From contig WHUX01000607.1 of the NCBI GenBank assembly GCA_015179025.1, positions 1 through 17,338 on the forward strand: a stretch of 17,338 nt of DNA. Reading direction: 5' to 3'. The notes below the pieces were generated by a model. That model was not told the DNA's origin and ran no database searches. It saw only the letters and a program-made list of their open reading frames with translations. Numbering within the stretch: position 1 is the first letter of the stretch; each line of letters opens with the position of its first letter. The DNA is from Terfezia claveryi. Lineage: Eukaryota; Ascomycota; Pezizomycetes; Pezizales; Pezizaceae. Both the position numbers and the translations under genes were made by a program. Below, piece by piece: positions 1 through 8,473 of the stretch.

Positions 1-1240
1 GAAGGGGCCTATCCATTTAGAGGATAGTTTGGAGGAGTGGTACCTTGCTGGTAGGTTTTTTATTGATAGCATCACCTGATCATTGACTTGGTAATCAGGA
101 GAGGCTCTTCTGTGTTTGTTGGCTTGCTAAATTTGGTCCTTTTTTGCCTTAGTAAGGTTTTCAGCAACCTGGTAAAATCTGGTTGTAGGGTTTGAATAGG
201 TAGGTATAGGGTGAGGTAGGATAGTACAGACAAATTAGGCTGGTATCCTGGCTTGGTAAATAAAGGGGGGTGTCCTCTGTGGTACTAACTCTTACATTTA
301 CCTCTGTTTGAACAGAAGGTGTGGCTTGTACCCAATTCATCCCTTTTTCAGCTTCTTAGCTACAAACATAGGAATAATTGTCCTATTTTTCTTTTACTTA
401 TCCTATCAGTTTGGGGGTGATATGTGAAAGATGCTTTATGCAAAATTCCATTTTTCTGTATCCAATCTTGAAATGTAGTAGACATAACAAGGGGTCTTGG
501 TCAGAAACAATTTCATAAGGAAATCCCACATTAGGCTTAATGAATCTTTAAAGATATCAATAACTCCTAATATGTCAACATTATCTGCAATAGGAAGTAG
601 AAATGTGAAATCAGAATGCCTATCAGTTATGACTAATAACTTATGAAATGTCAACATGTGAGGCTTATCATTAATAGGAGTTCTGTAACCAAGAGTAAAT
701 TCAATACATGAAATCATAACAGGTTCCTTACTAAGAAAATCCATAGCCATACTACCACATGATCTAGCAGGCACATTAAGAGGAGTCAGGAATCCTGTGG
801 GTTTCTATGTAGATCCTTTGGTGATTTGGCAGGTTTCACAACTCCTCACAAATTCTTCAACTTGCTTATAAAAATCTTGAAAGATGTACTTATTGGTAAG
901 CTCATATACTGTTTTTACAAGGCCTCCATATCCAGTGGTAACATGTGTTTGTTGGATAAGGGCTTCAGAGGCAGGGTTACCTTTAACTTGTAGTCCTTTA
1001 GAAATAACTATCCTCCAAGCAAAATTCTTCAGCAGGTACATGAACCTATCTTGTACCTTTGCTGTAGGTACCTATTCTCCTCTTTTAACTCTTAAGTATA
1101 GGTGTCTATATACTGTATCTTTTTCCATCTCTTTTCTATAATGCAATTCCAACTCATGATCTCTTATCTACTCAGTAATTACCAAATCTGGTTCCATGCT
1201 CTTTTTATTATTATCCTGGACTCCTAGTGTCTTTTTCAAG
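1..1240 (-). pseudogene. Layer 1 integrase, truncated by window edge
   Basis: This is the integrase of layer 1, which would join cDNA to host DNA. The zinc-binding N-terminal region is at 805-1041: the first His in THVTTGYGGL, the second His position occupied by Tyr, and the Cys pair in SCETCQITKGS. After a TAG, the core begins with the first catalytic Asp in GSMAMDFLS (about 725-750) and VITDRHSDF follows. One frame over, near 500, EIVSDQDP holds the second Asp. A third frame at about 390-425 reads YHPQTDRISKRK, so the position of the catalytic Glu is Lys (AAA). Near the left edge QVNDQVMLSIKNLP and SKWIGP form the GPY/F-like C-terminal module, cut by the window. Frameshifts and the Glu loss show it is dead. 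Confidence 0.82.
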
Positions 1241-1398
1241 TGGTCACTATTATGGAAGGGCTTATTGAGAGCCTTCAGATTATTTTTTCTAGTGTTATAG
1301 GAGCTGACAAAGTTTTTGTTTAGGTTATGGTAACTAAGATAATACTTGCATCTTGGTATCTCCTTTCCTCCTGTAGTAGTAACTTTTGGGAGTCCTGG

Positions 1399-1671
1399 GC
1401 ATAGGTGAGACTAGTGGCTATCTTTGTTGCATATGATGCATTTTCTGATAGTGTCTGTTGGTAGTGGATAGAGTTTGTTGTCAAGGGGGCATTTGTTGCT
1501 GAGGTGAATGGTTTCCATGTAGTTGGTCCATCTAGGAGGAGGAAATTTGATACCTTTGGGGCAATCCTCCTTAAAATGTCCAAATGCCTAATATTTGTCA
1601 CAAAGATTAATACCAGGATCTTTGTTGTTGCATTGGGTATGTGTGTAGCCATTTTTACCACGTAGGGAACA
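1399..1671 (-). pseudogene. Triple CCHC zinc-knuckle remnant between RNase H and integrase
   Basis: Three 14-residue modules lie in one frame, the same frame as the integrase. Module 1 (1630-1671) reads CSLRGKNGYTHTQC, module 2 (1561-1602) CDKY(stop)AFGHFKEDC, module 3 (1399-1440) CIICNKDSH(stop)SHLC. All have the exact C-x2-C-x4-H-x4-C spacing if Arg4 and Tyr9 of module 1 replace Cys and His, and Tyr4 of module 2 replaces Cys. The His-to-Tyr, Cys-to-Tyr and possible Trp-to-TAG changes are C-to-T or G-to-A changes at CpA/TpG. Such knuckles bind single-stranded nucleic acid in retroelement Gag proteins. Here they are additional to the Gag knuckle at 15140 and stand downstream of RNase H, an unusual place. 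Confidence 0.62.
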
Positions 1672-2012
1672 AAACTGCTGTGTCTGAGTTTTGTTGAGGA
1701 AAGATAGGAGGATTGGATCCTCAAGGGAGGTGTCAGGAAGGAAGCTGACAGAAGATGCAGGTGAGGCTCCTGGAGGAGGAGGAGGCTAAAAGTGCACCTT
1801 CTTGTTGTCTGCCTTATCCTTGCACTCAGGTGAGGCTGCCCTTCTCTTCAAGATGCCTTCAAGAGTAAGGTTCCACTCCTGAAGGTTTTCCACAACCACA
1901 GAACCCCTGTCAGCCCTTCCCAAGGACTGTTCTATTTATTCTGTAGTCATTAGTTCCCTAGCTCTTTCTCATTCCTCAGGTTCATCTGAGTCAGAGGATT
2001 GATCCACAAGAT

Positions 2013-2642
2013 CTATTCCTGTGGGTCCTCTGCCTCAGGGGCAGCAAGAGTGGACGGAGAGGATGTACTAGGTCTTTTATTAATTACTACTTCAAACTTG
2101 GGTTTACTTGTAACTGACCTTCCTCTCTCTTCATCCTCTTGTTGTTGCTATTGGGCCTGGGCCCTAGTGGTAATGGCAGCAGTTTAGACTACTGCTGGCT
2201 CCTGTTGGAGCTGTCTGAGCCTGAAATTTCTTTGTGGGGTATTAGATTCATCAGGTTCAGGGTCATCCTCAACTATGGCTTTGTACCTTTCAGCTTCAAA
2301 GACTGCATTCAGGCCTACTTTATCATGCCAGACAGGCCTGGTGCCATCAACCTCCTGCACCTATCTTGGTGGGAAGTTGGTTGTGGTGATTTGGAGAGGA
2401 GAGAGTCTCCTTCTCCTTTGGATAGTATTGGGAGATTGTCTCCCAAGGATTGGTGGAGACACTGGTCTCCTAGTAGCTCTTCTAATCCTAAGCTGTTGTG
2501 GGGAAGGCATGGTGGCTGGTAGAGAATGTGGGGGAGGAGTTTTCTTGAAAGTTTGTATTAGGATAGAGAGGTGGTTGCTTCCTACTAGATGTTGTAGTAA
2601 AGAAGTTGTGTAGTGAGAAGACTATCTAGTAGAGGGGGAATT
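2013..2642 (-). pseudogene. Low-complexity linker after layer 1 RNase H
   Basis: The RNase H frame stays open beyond the usual end of the domain except for stop codons, for about 210 codons. It is Ser/Pro-rich at first, then Arg/Gln-rich: MPSPQQLRIRRATRRP begins at 2510, QRRRRLSPLQ follows, then an acidic EAERYKAIVEDDPEPDE stretch and Q-rich TRAQAQ(stop)QQQEDEERGR. In-frame stops are TAG near 2374, TAA near 2173, TAG near 2148 and TAG at 2015. At about 2015-2020 the coding signal moves by one base into the frame used by the zinc knuckles and integrase. I do not recognise a domain. Basic and acidic low-complexity runs suggest a flexible spacer or nucleic-acid-binding arm, but that is inference. 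Confidence 0.5.
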
Positions 2643-4319
2643 AGAGGAACTATATACTCCTCTAGACAGTATATCTGCTATGTGGTTGTCTTTGCCCTGA
2701 ATATATTCTAGGGTTAGGTCAAACTGACTTATAGTCTCTTACCACCTTCTCTTCATCTGACTTTCAGGGATACTATCCATAAATATGACTAAGGGTTTGT
2801 GATCTGTTTGGATGTTTACTTTGTGACCCTGTAGTTCAGGCCTGAAATACCTCAGTGAGTCAACAATTGCTAATAATTCTTTATCAGTTGTTGTGTAATT
2901 TATTTGTCTATCATTTAATTTCCTAGAGTGAAATTCTGCTGGCCTAATAACACCATTCTCCATTTTGCCAGTCCATCTTGAGATTCCTGTATTACTGGTA
3001 TCTGTAATTAAATAGATTGGAAGGCCTAAGTCATGATTAATTGGCTTAAGCACCTTATTGCTTATTATTAGCTCTTTAACCCTCACAAATGACTCATTAT
3101 GCAAAGGAGTCCACATGTGCTTCTTTGTTGACCCTTGCAATTCTGATAGTGGTTTAGCTACAGCTCCCAATTCTGGACAAAACCTTCTCAAGTAATTAAC
3201 CTTCCGTAGAAATTTCTGTAATTTCTTCTTTGAGTCAAGTATAGGGTAATTTATTATTGAGTTGATTTTTTCTGGATCTATTTCTAACCCTTGCTTGGTG
3301 ACAATGAATCCTAGTACTTTCAGCCTTGGAGCAAGGATCTGGTATTTCTTTTTGTTGAAGAAAAACTTTTCTCTAGCCAATATCCTGCAGATCCCTTTTA
3401 ACACTTCCTTATGTTCTTCCAGGGTATCTCTTCCAATCAGAATATCATCTAAATAAACCATGACTGTTTTTCCAATATAATTCCTCAGTAACCAATTCAT
3501 AGCCCTTATTATAGTTGCAGGTACATTGCAATCTCCTTGCTGCATGACTAGTGAGTCAAATTTCCCTAGATGATTTTTAAAGGTGCTATGTTTTACTGAT
3601 TCATATGCATGCCTAATATTATGATATCCATCTGCCAGATCAGCTGCTGAAATATATTCCTTACTAGCTATCTAGTCCAATATTGTTTTGATATTTGGCA
3701 TAGGTGTTTTATCCTTTTGCACTAGCTTATTTCTAGGTACACAGTATTGCAAGAATCTGGCCTGTTGCTTGTCATTCTTGTCTAAATCCCTTTTAGGCTG
3801 TGTAAATATGAGGATACTATTCAGTAAGCTGGATAGTACTATTCTTCCAGATTCTAGCTCAGTCCTCATTTTCTCTGTTACTTGATCCAAGAACCTTGTA
3901 TAATTTGTATAGTATGCAGGTTTCCAAGATGCACTATCAGGAACTATGATCTTATATTGAATGATGTCATAAGGTTCTCTGATTAGTAGTAATGCAGTTG
4001 GTTTCTCCTCTGGGAATAGTTCAGGGAATTCCTCAAATATATTAAACTCCACTTCTTCCAGATTAACTGCATTTGTAATAACTGGAGAGCTTCCATCATC
4101 TTCTAGCTCTGACCAGTCTGATGAGTCAAACCACTCTTGTAACCATTCTTGGTCTTCCTCTAGGTCTTCTGACAGATTATGCTGTATTTAAGGTATTGCT
4201 GGAGTTGGTTTTGGGTGGTATAGCAATCTACCTCCAACTTCAGTTAATATAGTATGTGGGTCTTCATTATCATCCCAGTCTTCTTCTGTCCTTCCTATAT
4301 TTATAGCTGCAGTGGTGAC
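2643..4319 (-). pseudogene. Layer 1 reverse transcriptase and RNase H
   Basis: This is one continuous minus frame from the insertion point to beyond RNase H, broken only by stop codons (TAA near 4188, TAG at about 3672, TAA at about 2739). An acidic linker rich in Glu, Asp and Trp occupies 4060-4310. RT follows: the fingers region at about 3672-4000, then the catalytic aspartate of motif A in ISAADLADGYHNIRH, the LVMQQGDCN motif, and the catalytic box VMVYLDDILIG near 3460. RNase H follows at about 3010-2740, with the three acidic residues visible in LITDTSN, DKELLAIV and QTDHKPL. Its tail IQGKDNHIADILSR ends near 2660. Domain order and motifs are those of Ty3/Gypsy Pol. The stops sit where Gln, Arg or Trp codons are plausible. 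Confidence 0.88.
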
Positions 4320-4340
4320 CATCAGCAAGAAATCGTGTTT

Positions 4341-4605
4341 GCGTCCTGTGCGTCCGGACGCATAGGACGCACGGGACGCACAGGACGAAAACTCAAGATC
4401 AGGACGCCAAAGCTTGGTGCTCGTGCGTCGGGACGCTCTAGCAGCTGGCGCCCGCGCTTGGGACGCAACACTCGCCTATGGCAGGTGTTCCCGCATCCAG
4501 GACGCAACACAAGCGTGCTTCTGCTCCTAGAACGCAACACAAGTGTGTTCCCACGTCTGGGACCCAACACACGCGCTTTGCAGATGCCCGCGCCTCCTGG
4601 ACGCA
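4341..4605. repeat. Left subterminal GCGTCC/GGACGC motif cluster
   Basis: About ten exact GCGTCC or GGACGC hexamers in both orientations lie within 265 bp, including a perfect 12-bp palindrome GCGTCCGGACGC at 4350-4361. From about 4460 they sit in degenerate tandem units beginning GGACGCAACAC. Dense short motifs in both orientations near the ends are typical of transposase-binding subterminal repeats in DNA transposons. That role is inferred. Confidence 0.7.
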
Positions 4606-4858
4606 AGATGGAACGGGCTGCTCGTCCCCAACGCTACAGGTTCTACCGCTGGCGTTGCTAACGGAAGGCCCACAATCGCTCTCTTCTACAATGCACCAGC
4701 TTGTATGTACGACCCTCTAATACCAGCCAGGTGCGTAGCCTCTGTTGCAGCGACTGAATATGCATGCAGCGGAAATATTTGTATTCGCTAATAATTATAT
4801 ACACAGAAGTATTGAGTAATAGATATATACATAAAACATTCACTCGCTGCTTTAATCG

Positions 4859-5026
4859 CCCTAACACTCACTCTAATACTCGCTCCAATACTCGCTCTAA
4901 TACTCGCTCTAATACTCGCTCTAATACTCGCTCTAATACTCGCTCTAATACTCGCTCTAATACTCGCTCTAATACTCGCTCTAATACTCGCTCCAATACT
5001 CACTCTAATGCTCGCTGTAATGTGCT
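4859..5026 (+). repeat. 12-bp minisatellite, left arm
   Basis: About 13 to 14 head-to-tail copies of CTCTAATACTCG, the inner ones identical and the edge ones degenerate (CCCTAACACTCA, CTCCAATACTCG, CTCTAATGCTCG, CTGTAATGTGCT). Because 12 is divisible by 3 it stays open in several frames and translates to short repeats such as NTRS, which are not evidence of a protein. Confidence 0.93.
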
Positions 5027-5310
5027 GGGATATAGAGCGAAGGGAAAATGCGCGGGGAAGGGAGTTATATATACAGGAAAACCATAGTTGCCAAGGCCGA
5101 CTGCTAAGGCCGACAATTTAGACTTTCCGAAGACAATGAGATAAGGATAACAAGAGAAGTGGCATGACAGTGATCAATGGGCGCTCAGCCCCCATTCGCC
5201 CGCGGGGTGCCGTACTATTCAATGCCTGGCCTGGTAATAGTCATATTGGGAAATCGTAGTCGTGGTATTGAGATATGTGCGAGTTCACGCTTTGTGATAT
5301 GTTTCGTAGG

Positions 5311-6525
5311 AATTCATGCATTCGCGGGCTTATATATATATATGCGAGAAACTCATGCATTCGCGGGCTTATATATATATGCGAGAAACTCGTGCTTTTG
5401 GGGACTTATATATATATATGCGAGAAACTCATGCATTTCGCGGCTTATATATATATGCGAGAAACTCGTGCTTTTGGGGACTTAATATATATATATGCGA
5501 GAAACTCATGCATTCGCGGGCTTATATATATATGCGAGAAACTCGTGCTTTTGGGGACTTATATATATATATGCGAGAAACTCATGCATTCGCGGGCTTA
5601 TATATATATGCGAGAAACTCGTGCTTTTGGGGACTTATATATATATATGCGAGAAACTCGTGCTTTTGGGGACTTATATATATATATGCGAGAAATCCAT
5701 GCATTTCGCGAGCTTATATATATATATGCGAGAAATCCATGCATTCGCGAGCTTATATATATATATGCGAGAAACTCGTGCTTTTGGGGACTTATATATA
5801 TATATGCGAGAAACTCATGCATTCGCGGGCTTATATATATATGCGAGAAACTCGTGCTTTTGGGACTTATATATATATATGCGAGAAATCCATGCATTCG
5901 CGAGCTTATATATATATATGCGAGAAATCCATGCATTCGCGAGCTTATATATATATATGCGAGAAACTCGTGCTTTTGGGGACTTATATATATATATGCG
6001 AGAAACTCATGCATTCGCGGGCTTATATATATATGCGAGAAACTCGTGCTTTTGGAGACTTATATATATATATGCGAGAAACTCGTGCTTTTGGGAGACT
6101 TATATATATATATGCGAGAAATCCATGCATTCGCGAGCTTATATATATATATGCGAGAAATCCATGCATTCGCGAGCTTATATATATATATGCGAGAAAC
6201 TCGTGCTTTTGGGGACTTATATATATATATGCGAGAAACTCATGCATTCGCGGGCTTATATATATATGCGAGAAACTCGTGCTTTTGGGGACTTATATAT
6301 ATATATGCGAGAAAGCCATGCATTCGCGAGCTTATATATATATATGCGAGAAACTCATGCATTCGCGGGCTTATATATATATGCGAGAAACTCGTGCTTT
6401 GGGGACTTATATATATATATGCGAGAAACTCGTGCTTTTGGAGACTTATATATATATATGCGAGAAACTCGTGCTTTTGGAGACTTATATATATATATGT
6501 GCGAGAAACTCGTGCTTTTGGAGAC
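5311..6525 (+). repeat. 36-41-bp satellite array, left arm (31 junction motifs)
   Basis: Each unit is an alternating TA run followed by TGCGAGAAA and one of three tails. Tail A is CTCATGCATTCGCGGGC, tail B is CTCGTGCTTTTGGGGAC, tail C is TCCATGCATTCGCGAGC. I counted 31 GCGAGAAA motifs. The order from the outside is ABABABAB, B, CC, BAB, CC, BABB, CC, BAB, C, ABBBB. The repeated CC-BAB blocks show higher-order duplication. Long open frames on both strands result from unit lengths near a multiple of three and are not genes. Confidence 0.93.
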
Positions 6526-6535
6526 ATATATATAT

Positions 6536-7012
6536 AAGCACGCGAATGCATGGATTTCTCGCATATATATAGCTCGCGAATGCATGGATTTCTCGCATAT
6601 ATATGTATAAGCTCGCGAATGCATGGATTTCTCGCATATATATATATAAGCTCGCGAATGCATGGATTTCTCGCATATATATATATAAGTCCCCAAAAGC
6701 ACGAGTTTCTCGCATATATATATAAGCCCGCGAATGCATGAGTTTCTCGCATATATATATATAAGTCCCCAAAAGCACGAGTTTCTCGCATATATATATA
6801 AGCCCGCGAATGCATGAGTTTCTCGCATATATATATATAAGTCCCCAAAAGCACGAGTTTCTCGCATATATATATAAGCCCGCGAATGCATGAGTTTCTC
6901 GCATATACATATATAAGTCCCCAAAAGCACGAGTTTCTCGCATATATATATAAGCCCGCGAATGCATGAGTTTCTCGCATATATATATATAAGCCCGCGA
7001 ATGCATGAATTC
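6536..7012 (-). repeat. 36-41-bp satellite array, right arm (12 junction motifs)
   Basis: This is the inverted counterpart of the left array with 12 TTTCTCGC motifs. From the outside inward the tails read ABABABAB then four C-type units, the innermost one altered (AGCACGCGAATGC). The outer eight units match the left arm in order and type. The inner part differs, being four C units here against 23 mixed units on the left. Confidence 0.92.
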
Positions 7013-7083
7013 CTACGAAACATATCACAAAGCGTGAACTCGCACATATCTCAATACCACGACTACGATTTCCCAATATGACT
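6536..7083 (-). repeat. Right arm of foldback-like element, inner part
   Basis: This holds the inner satellite of the right arm and then 71 bp (7013-7083) that is the reverse complement of left-arm sequence 5239-5310. It ends abruptly at the TGACT duplication, where the chromovirus LTR begins. The arm continues at 13663 on the other side of the chromovirus. Confidence 0.85.
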
Positions 7084-7837
7084 TGTTAGAGGGGCGGATG
7101 TTGAGTCCGGGCCTACTAAGAATTGGAGAGCTTAGCGAGCTCCTAGTGGCCTTAGTGGTAGGTCGCGTGGCCTGCTCGTGGCAAAGGGCCTTCGGCTAGC
7201 AGGTGGCAAAGTTAAAAGGCGAAAGGGTCTTTTAGCTTAGCAAGTGGCGAGCACAACAGGGACGGGTGCGCGAGGGTGATGAACGGGTTCTCAAAGAAGT
7301 GTGCAAGGAAGTATAGAGATATAGTGCTTTTGAAGAATTATACAAGACAGTGCTTGGGTTCTGCCCTTTCTATCTAGGTAGCAGAGGCCCCTTATATAGA
7401 CATCTCGGGGGTCGTCCTAGCCCCCCCTCCACATGCCTGCGGCATGGGCTTCCTAAGCCTCGAAGACATGATTGCAAATCAATGATGGAGCAGCTTGGAA
7501 ATCAATGACAGAGCAGCTTGGAAATCAATAATGGAGATATAAACAGTCTTGGAAATCAATGATTGGAAATCAAACATATGCCTTGAACCGATCCTCCTCC
7601 GTAAGAAGCAGTTATCCTATAAGCCAATACGACCTAGCCCCAACCCTCTTGGTCCTCGCTAGAACGGTGCACACACTTCCTTGTCCCGGCCAGTCTCTCT
7701 ACTCAACTCATAGGTATGAGCTAGAGGGCCCATTGCTAGGCCTGCTGTAGGTAATCAATCCATATCGTTGGCCTCAGCAGCTGTCGGCTTCGGTTTTCCA
7801 CCTCTGCGTAGACCACCCTCACGTGAGATTCGTAACA
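7084..7837 (-). repeat. 3' LTR of chromovirus
   Basis: A 754-bp LTR, downstream with respect to coding. It contains two or three copies of a 23-bp unit built on GCTTGGAAATCAATGA around 7480-7560, one more than in the other LTR. The left boundary abuts TGACT at 7079-7083. Confidence 0.94.
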
Positions 7838-7849
7838 TTACCCCCCCGT
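7838..7849 (-). promoter_or_regulatory. Polypurine tract of chromovirus
   Basis: On the minus strand ACGGGGGGGTAA stands immediately upstream of the 3' LTR, the position of the plus-strand primer in LTR retrotransposons. The run of seven G is followed by TAA before the LTR TGTTA. Confidence 0.7.
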
Positions 7850-8254
7850 TGGAAAGCAGGCATCCGACTACTACTTTCAGGGCTCTGAGTGAATGTCCTA
7901 CTCTATGTATAAATGGGCCAAAACCTTTGGTTCCCGCTGCTAATGCCAGGTTCCAACATCCCAATCTAATCGAGTCATCGATTGTGGGGCCCATTCGGTG
8001 CCGGTGTGCCTATTATATTGTCCATATGGTTCGGTCACCAGTAAAACCTCCCTTTTTATCAGCAAAACCCAGTGGGAAAAAGCCAATAGAAGGTAGGAAA
8101 GGTATGACCTCATGCTTTGACCTTGCAAGCGTAGGTAGTGCATATAGCACCGGTTGAATCCGTAGATTCCAAATGCCTTAACCTTGCAAGCATAGGTACT
8201 GCCTTAACCCACAGGCATAGGTTCGTTTGACTGCCTTAACCCCCAGGCATAGGT
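7850..8254 (-). other. Non-coding 3' region of chromovirus
   Basis: About 400 bp lie between the chromodomain stop and the polypurine tract. I see no conserved protein. It contains short degenerate direct repeats on the plus strand at 8172-8255 (TGCCTTAACC...AGGCATAGGT, three copies with spacing about 27-32 bp) and a related CCTTGCAAGC-[G/A]TAGGTA pair at about 8131 and 8180. Open frames here lack motifs. Confidence 0.6.
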
Positions 8255-8473
8255 TCAACAAAATCGCGCGTCTCTTGGTTTTTTCGGAAACTTGTCATGG
8301 AATGCCTTCACCTCGTTCCTGCAAGACATGGTATCCAGCGTTTGCCAGGTGTCATCTTCAGGGCTGTACCCTTGCCATCGGATTCAGTACAAGACCTTGC
8401 CTTTCCTGCGTACCGAATCTACAATTTCCTCGACGCCATACTCGATGTCCTTATCTTCTTCCACGTCCATGGC
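8255..8473 (-). pseudogene. C-terminal chromodomain of chromovirus integrase
   Basis: Directly downstream of the integrase stop and in the same frame, the minus strand encodes MDVEEDKDIEYGVEEIVDSV, then RRKGKVLY(TGA)IRWQGYSPEDDTW and a tail ending in TGA at 8255. This is the chromodomain pattern: the EYxVE start, the K-x-x-Y-[W]-I-x-W-x-G-[Y/W] core and the D-x-T-W end. The TGA sits where the second aromatic cage-region Trp (TGG) is expected. In chromoviruses this domain tethers the integrase to methylated histone H3, usually H3K9me, directing insertion to heterochromatin. That this copy sits inside other repeats fits that targeting, though a single case is weak support. Confidence 0.9.

Larger units (their letters stand above)
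1..4319 (-). mobile_element. Layer 1 Ty3/Gypsy-like element, 3' (RT-RNaseH-IN) half
   Basis: This is the downstream half of an old Ty3/Gypsy-like retrotransposon read on the minus strand. It holds, in coding order, a protease-RT linker, reverse transcriptase, RNase H, a low-complexity linker with zinc knuckles, and integrase. The left window edge cuts it inside the integrase C-terminal GPY/F-like module, so no LTR is visible here. The frame of the RT part continues directly from the layer 1 protease at 14524 once the insertion 4320-14523 is removed. Only three CpG dinucleotides remain (near 1661, 2055 and 3205), against dense CpG in the inserted DNA. Many in-frame stops, mostly TAG and TAA, and several frameshifts mean it cannot make a functional Pol. 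Confidence 0.9.
4320..6525 (+). repeat. Left arm of foldback-like element
   Basis: From outside inward the arm holds a 13-bp end motif, GACGC-rich subterminal DNA to about 4605, an arm segment to about 4858, a 12-bp minisatellite, about 280 bp of non-repeated sequence (5027-5310) and a long satellite array. It retains the unoccupied chromovirus target at 5239-5243 (AGTCA, complement of TGACT), so it shows what the right arm looked like before layer 3 inserted. Plus-strand open frames inside it are repeat translations, not genes. Confidence 0.85.

Noticed and set aside
2139..2613. Plus-strand frames of about 110-130 codons
   Set aside because: They are antisense to the layer 1 linker, which continues the RNase H frame. 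They arise because of its low-complexity composition.
4254..4661. Arg-rich plus-strand frame
   Set aside because: It crosses the layer 1/foldback boundary and lies in the GACGC motif cluster. No domain is visible and both strands are open there.
4764..5087. Possible repeat protein with NTRS/SIRA units
   Set aside because: It comes from the 12-bp minisatellite, which is open in several frames because its unit is divisible by three. The inverted copy at 13813-14175 gives the same kind of frame.
5311..7012. CRISPR-like array (regular repeats with varying segments)
   Set aside because: The variable parts are only three recurring tails, not unique spacers, and the context is a eukaryotic foldback-like element.
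5177..7076. Long open reading frames of up to about 420 codons on both strands, full of YIY, RETHAF and ARNSC repeats
   Set aside because: They are translations of the 36-41-bp satellite in several frames at once and on both strands, with no start context, domain or unique sequence.
7559..8157. Open frames in and next to the 3' LTR
   Set aside because: They cross the LTR end and lack any motif. The corresponding part of the 5' LTR does not keep them.
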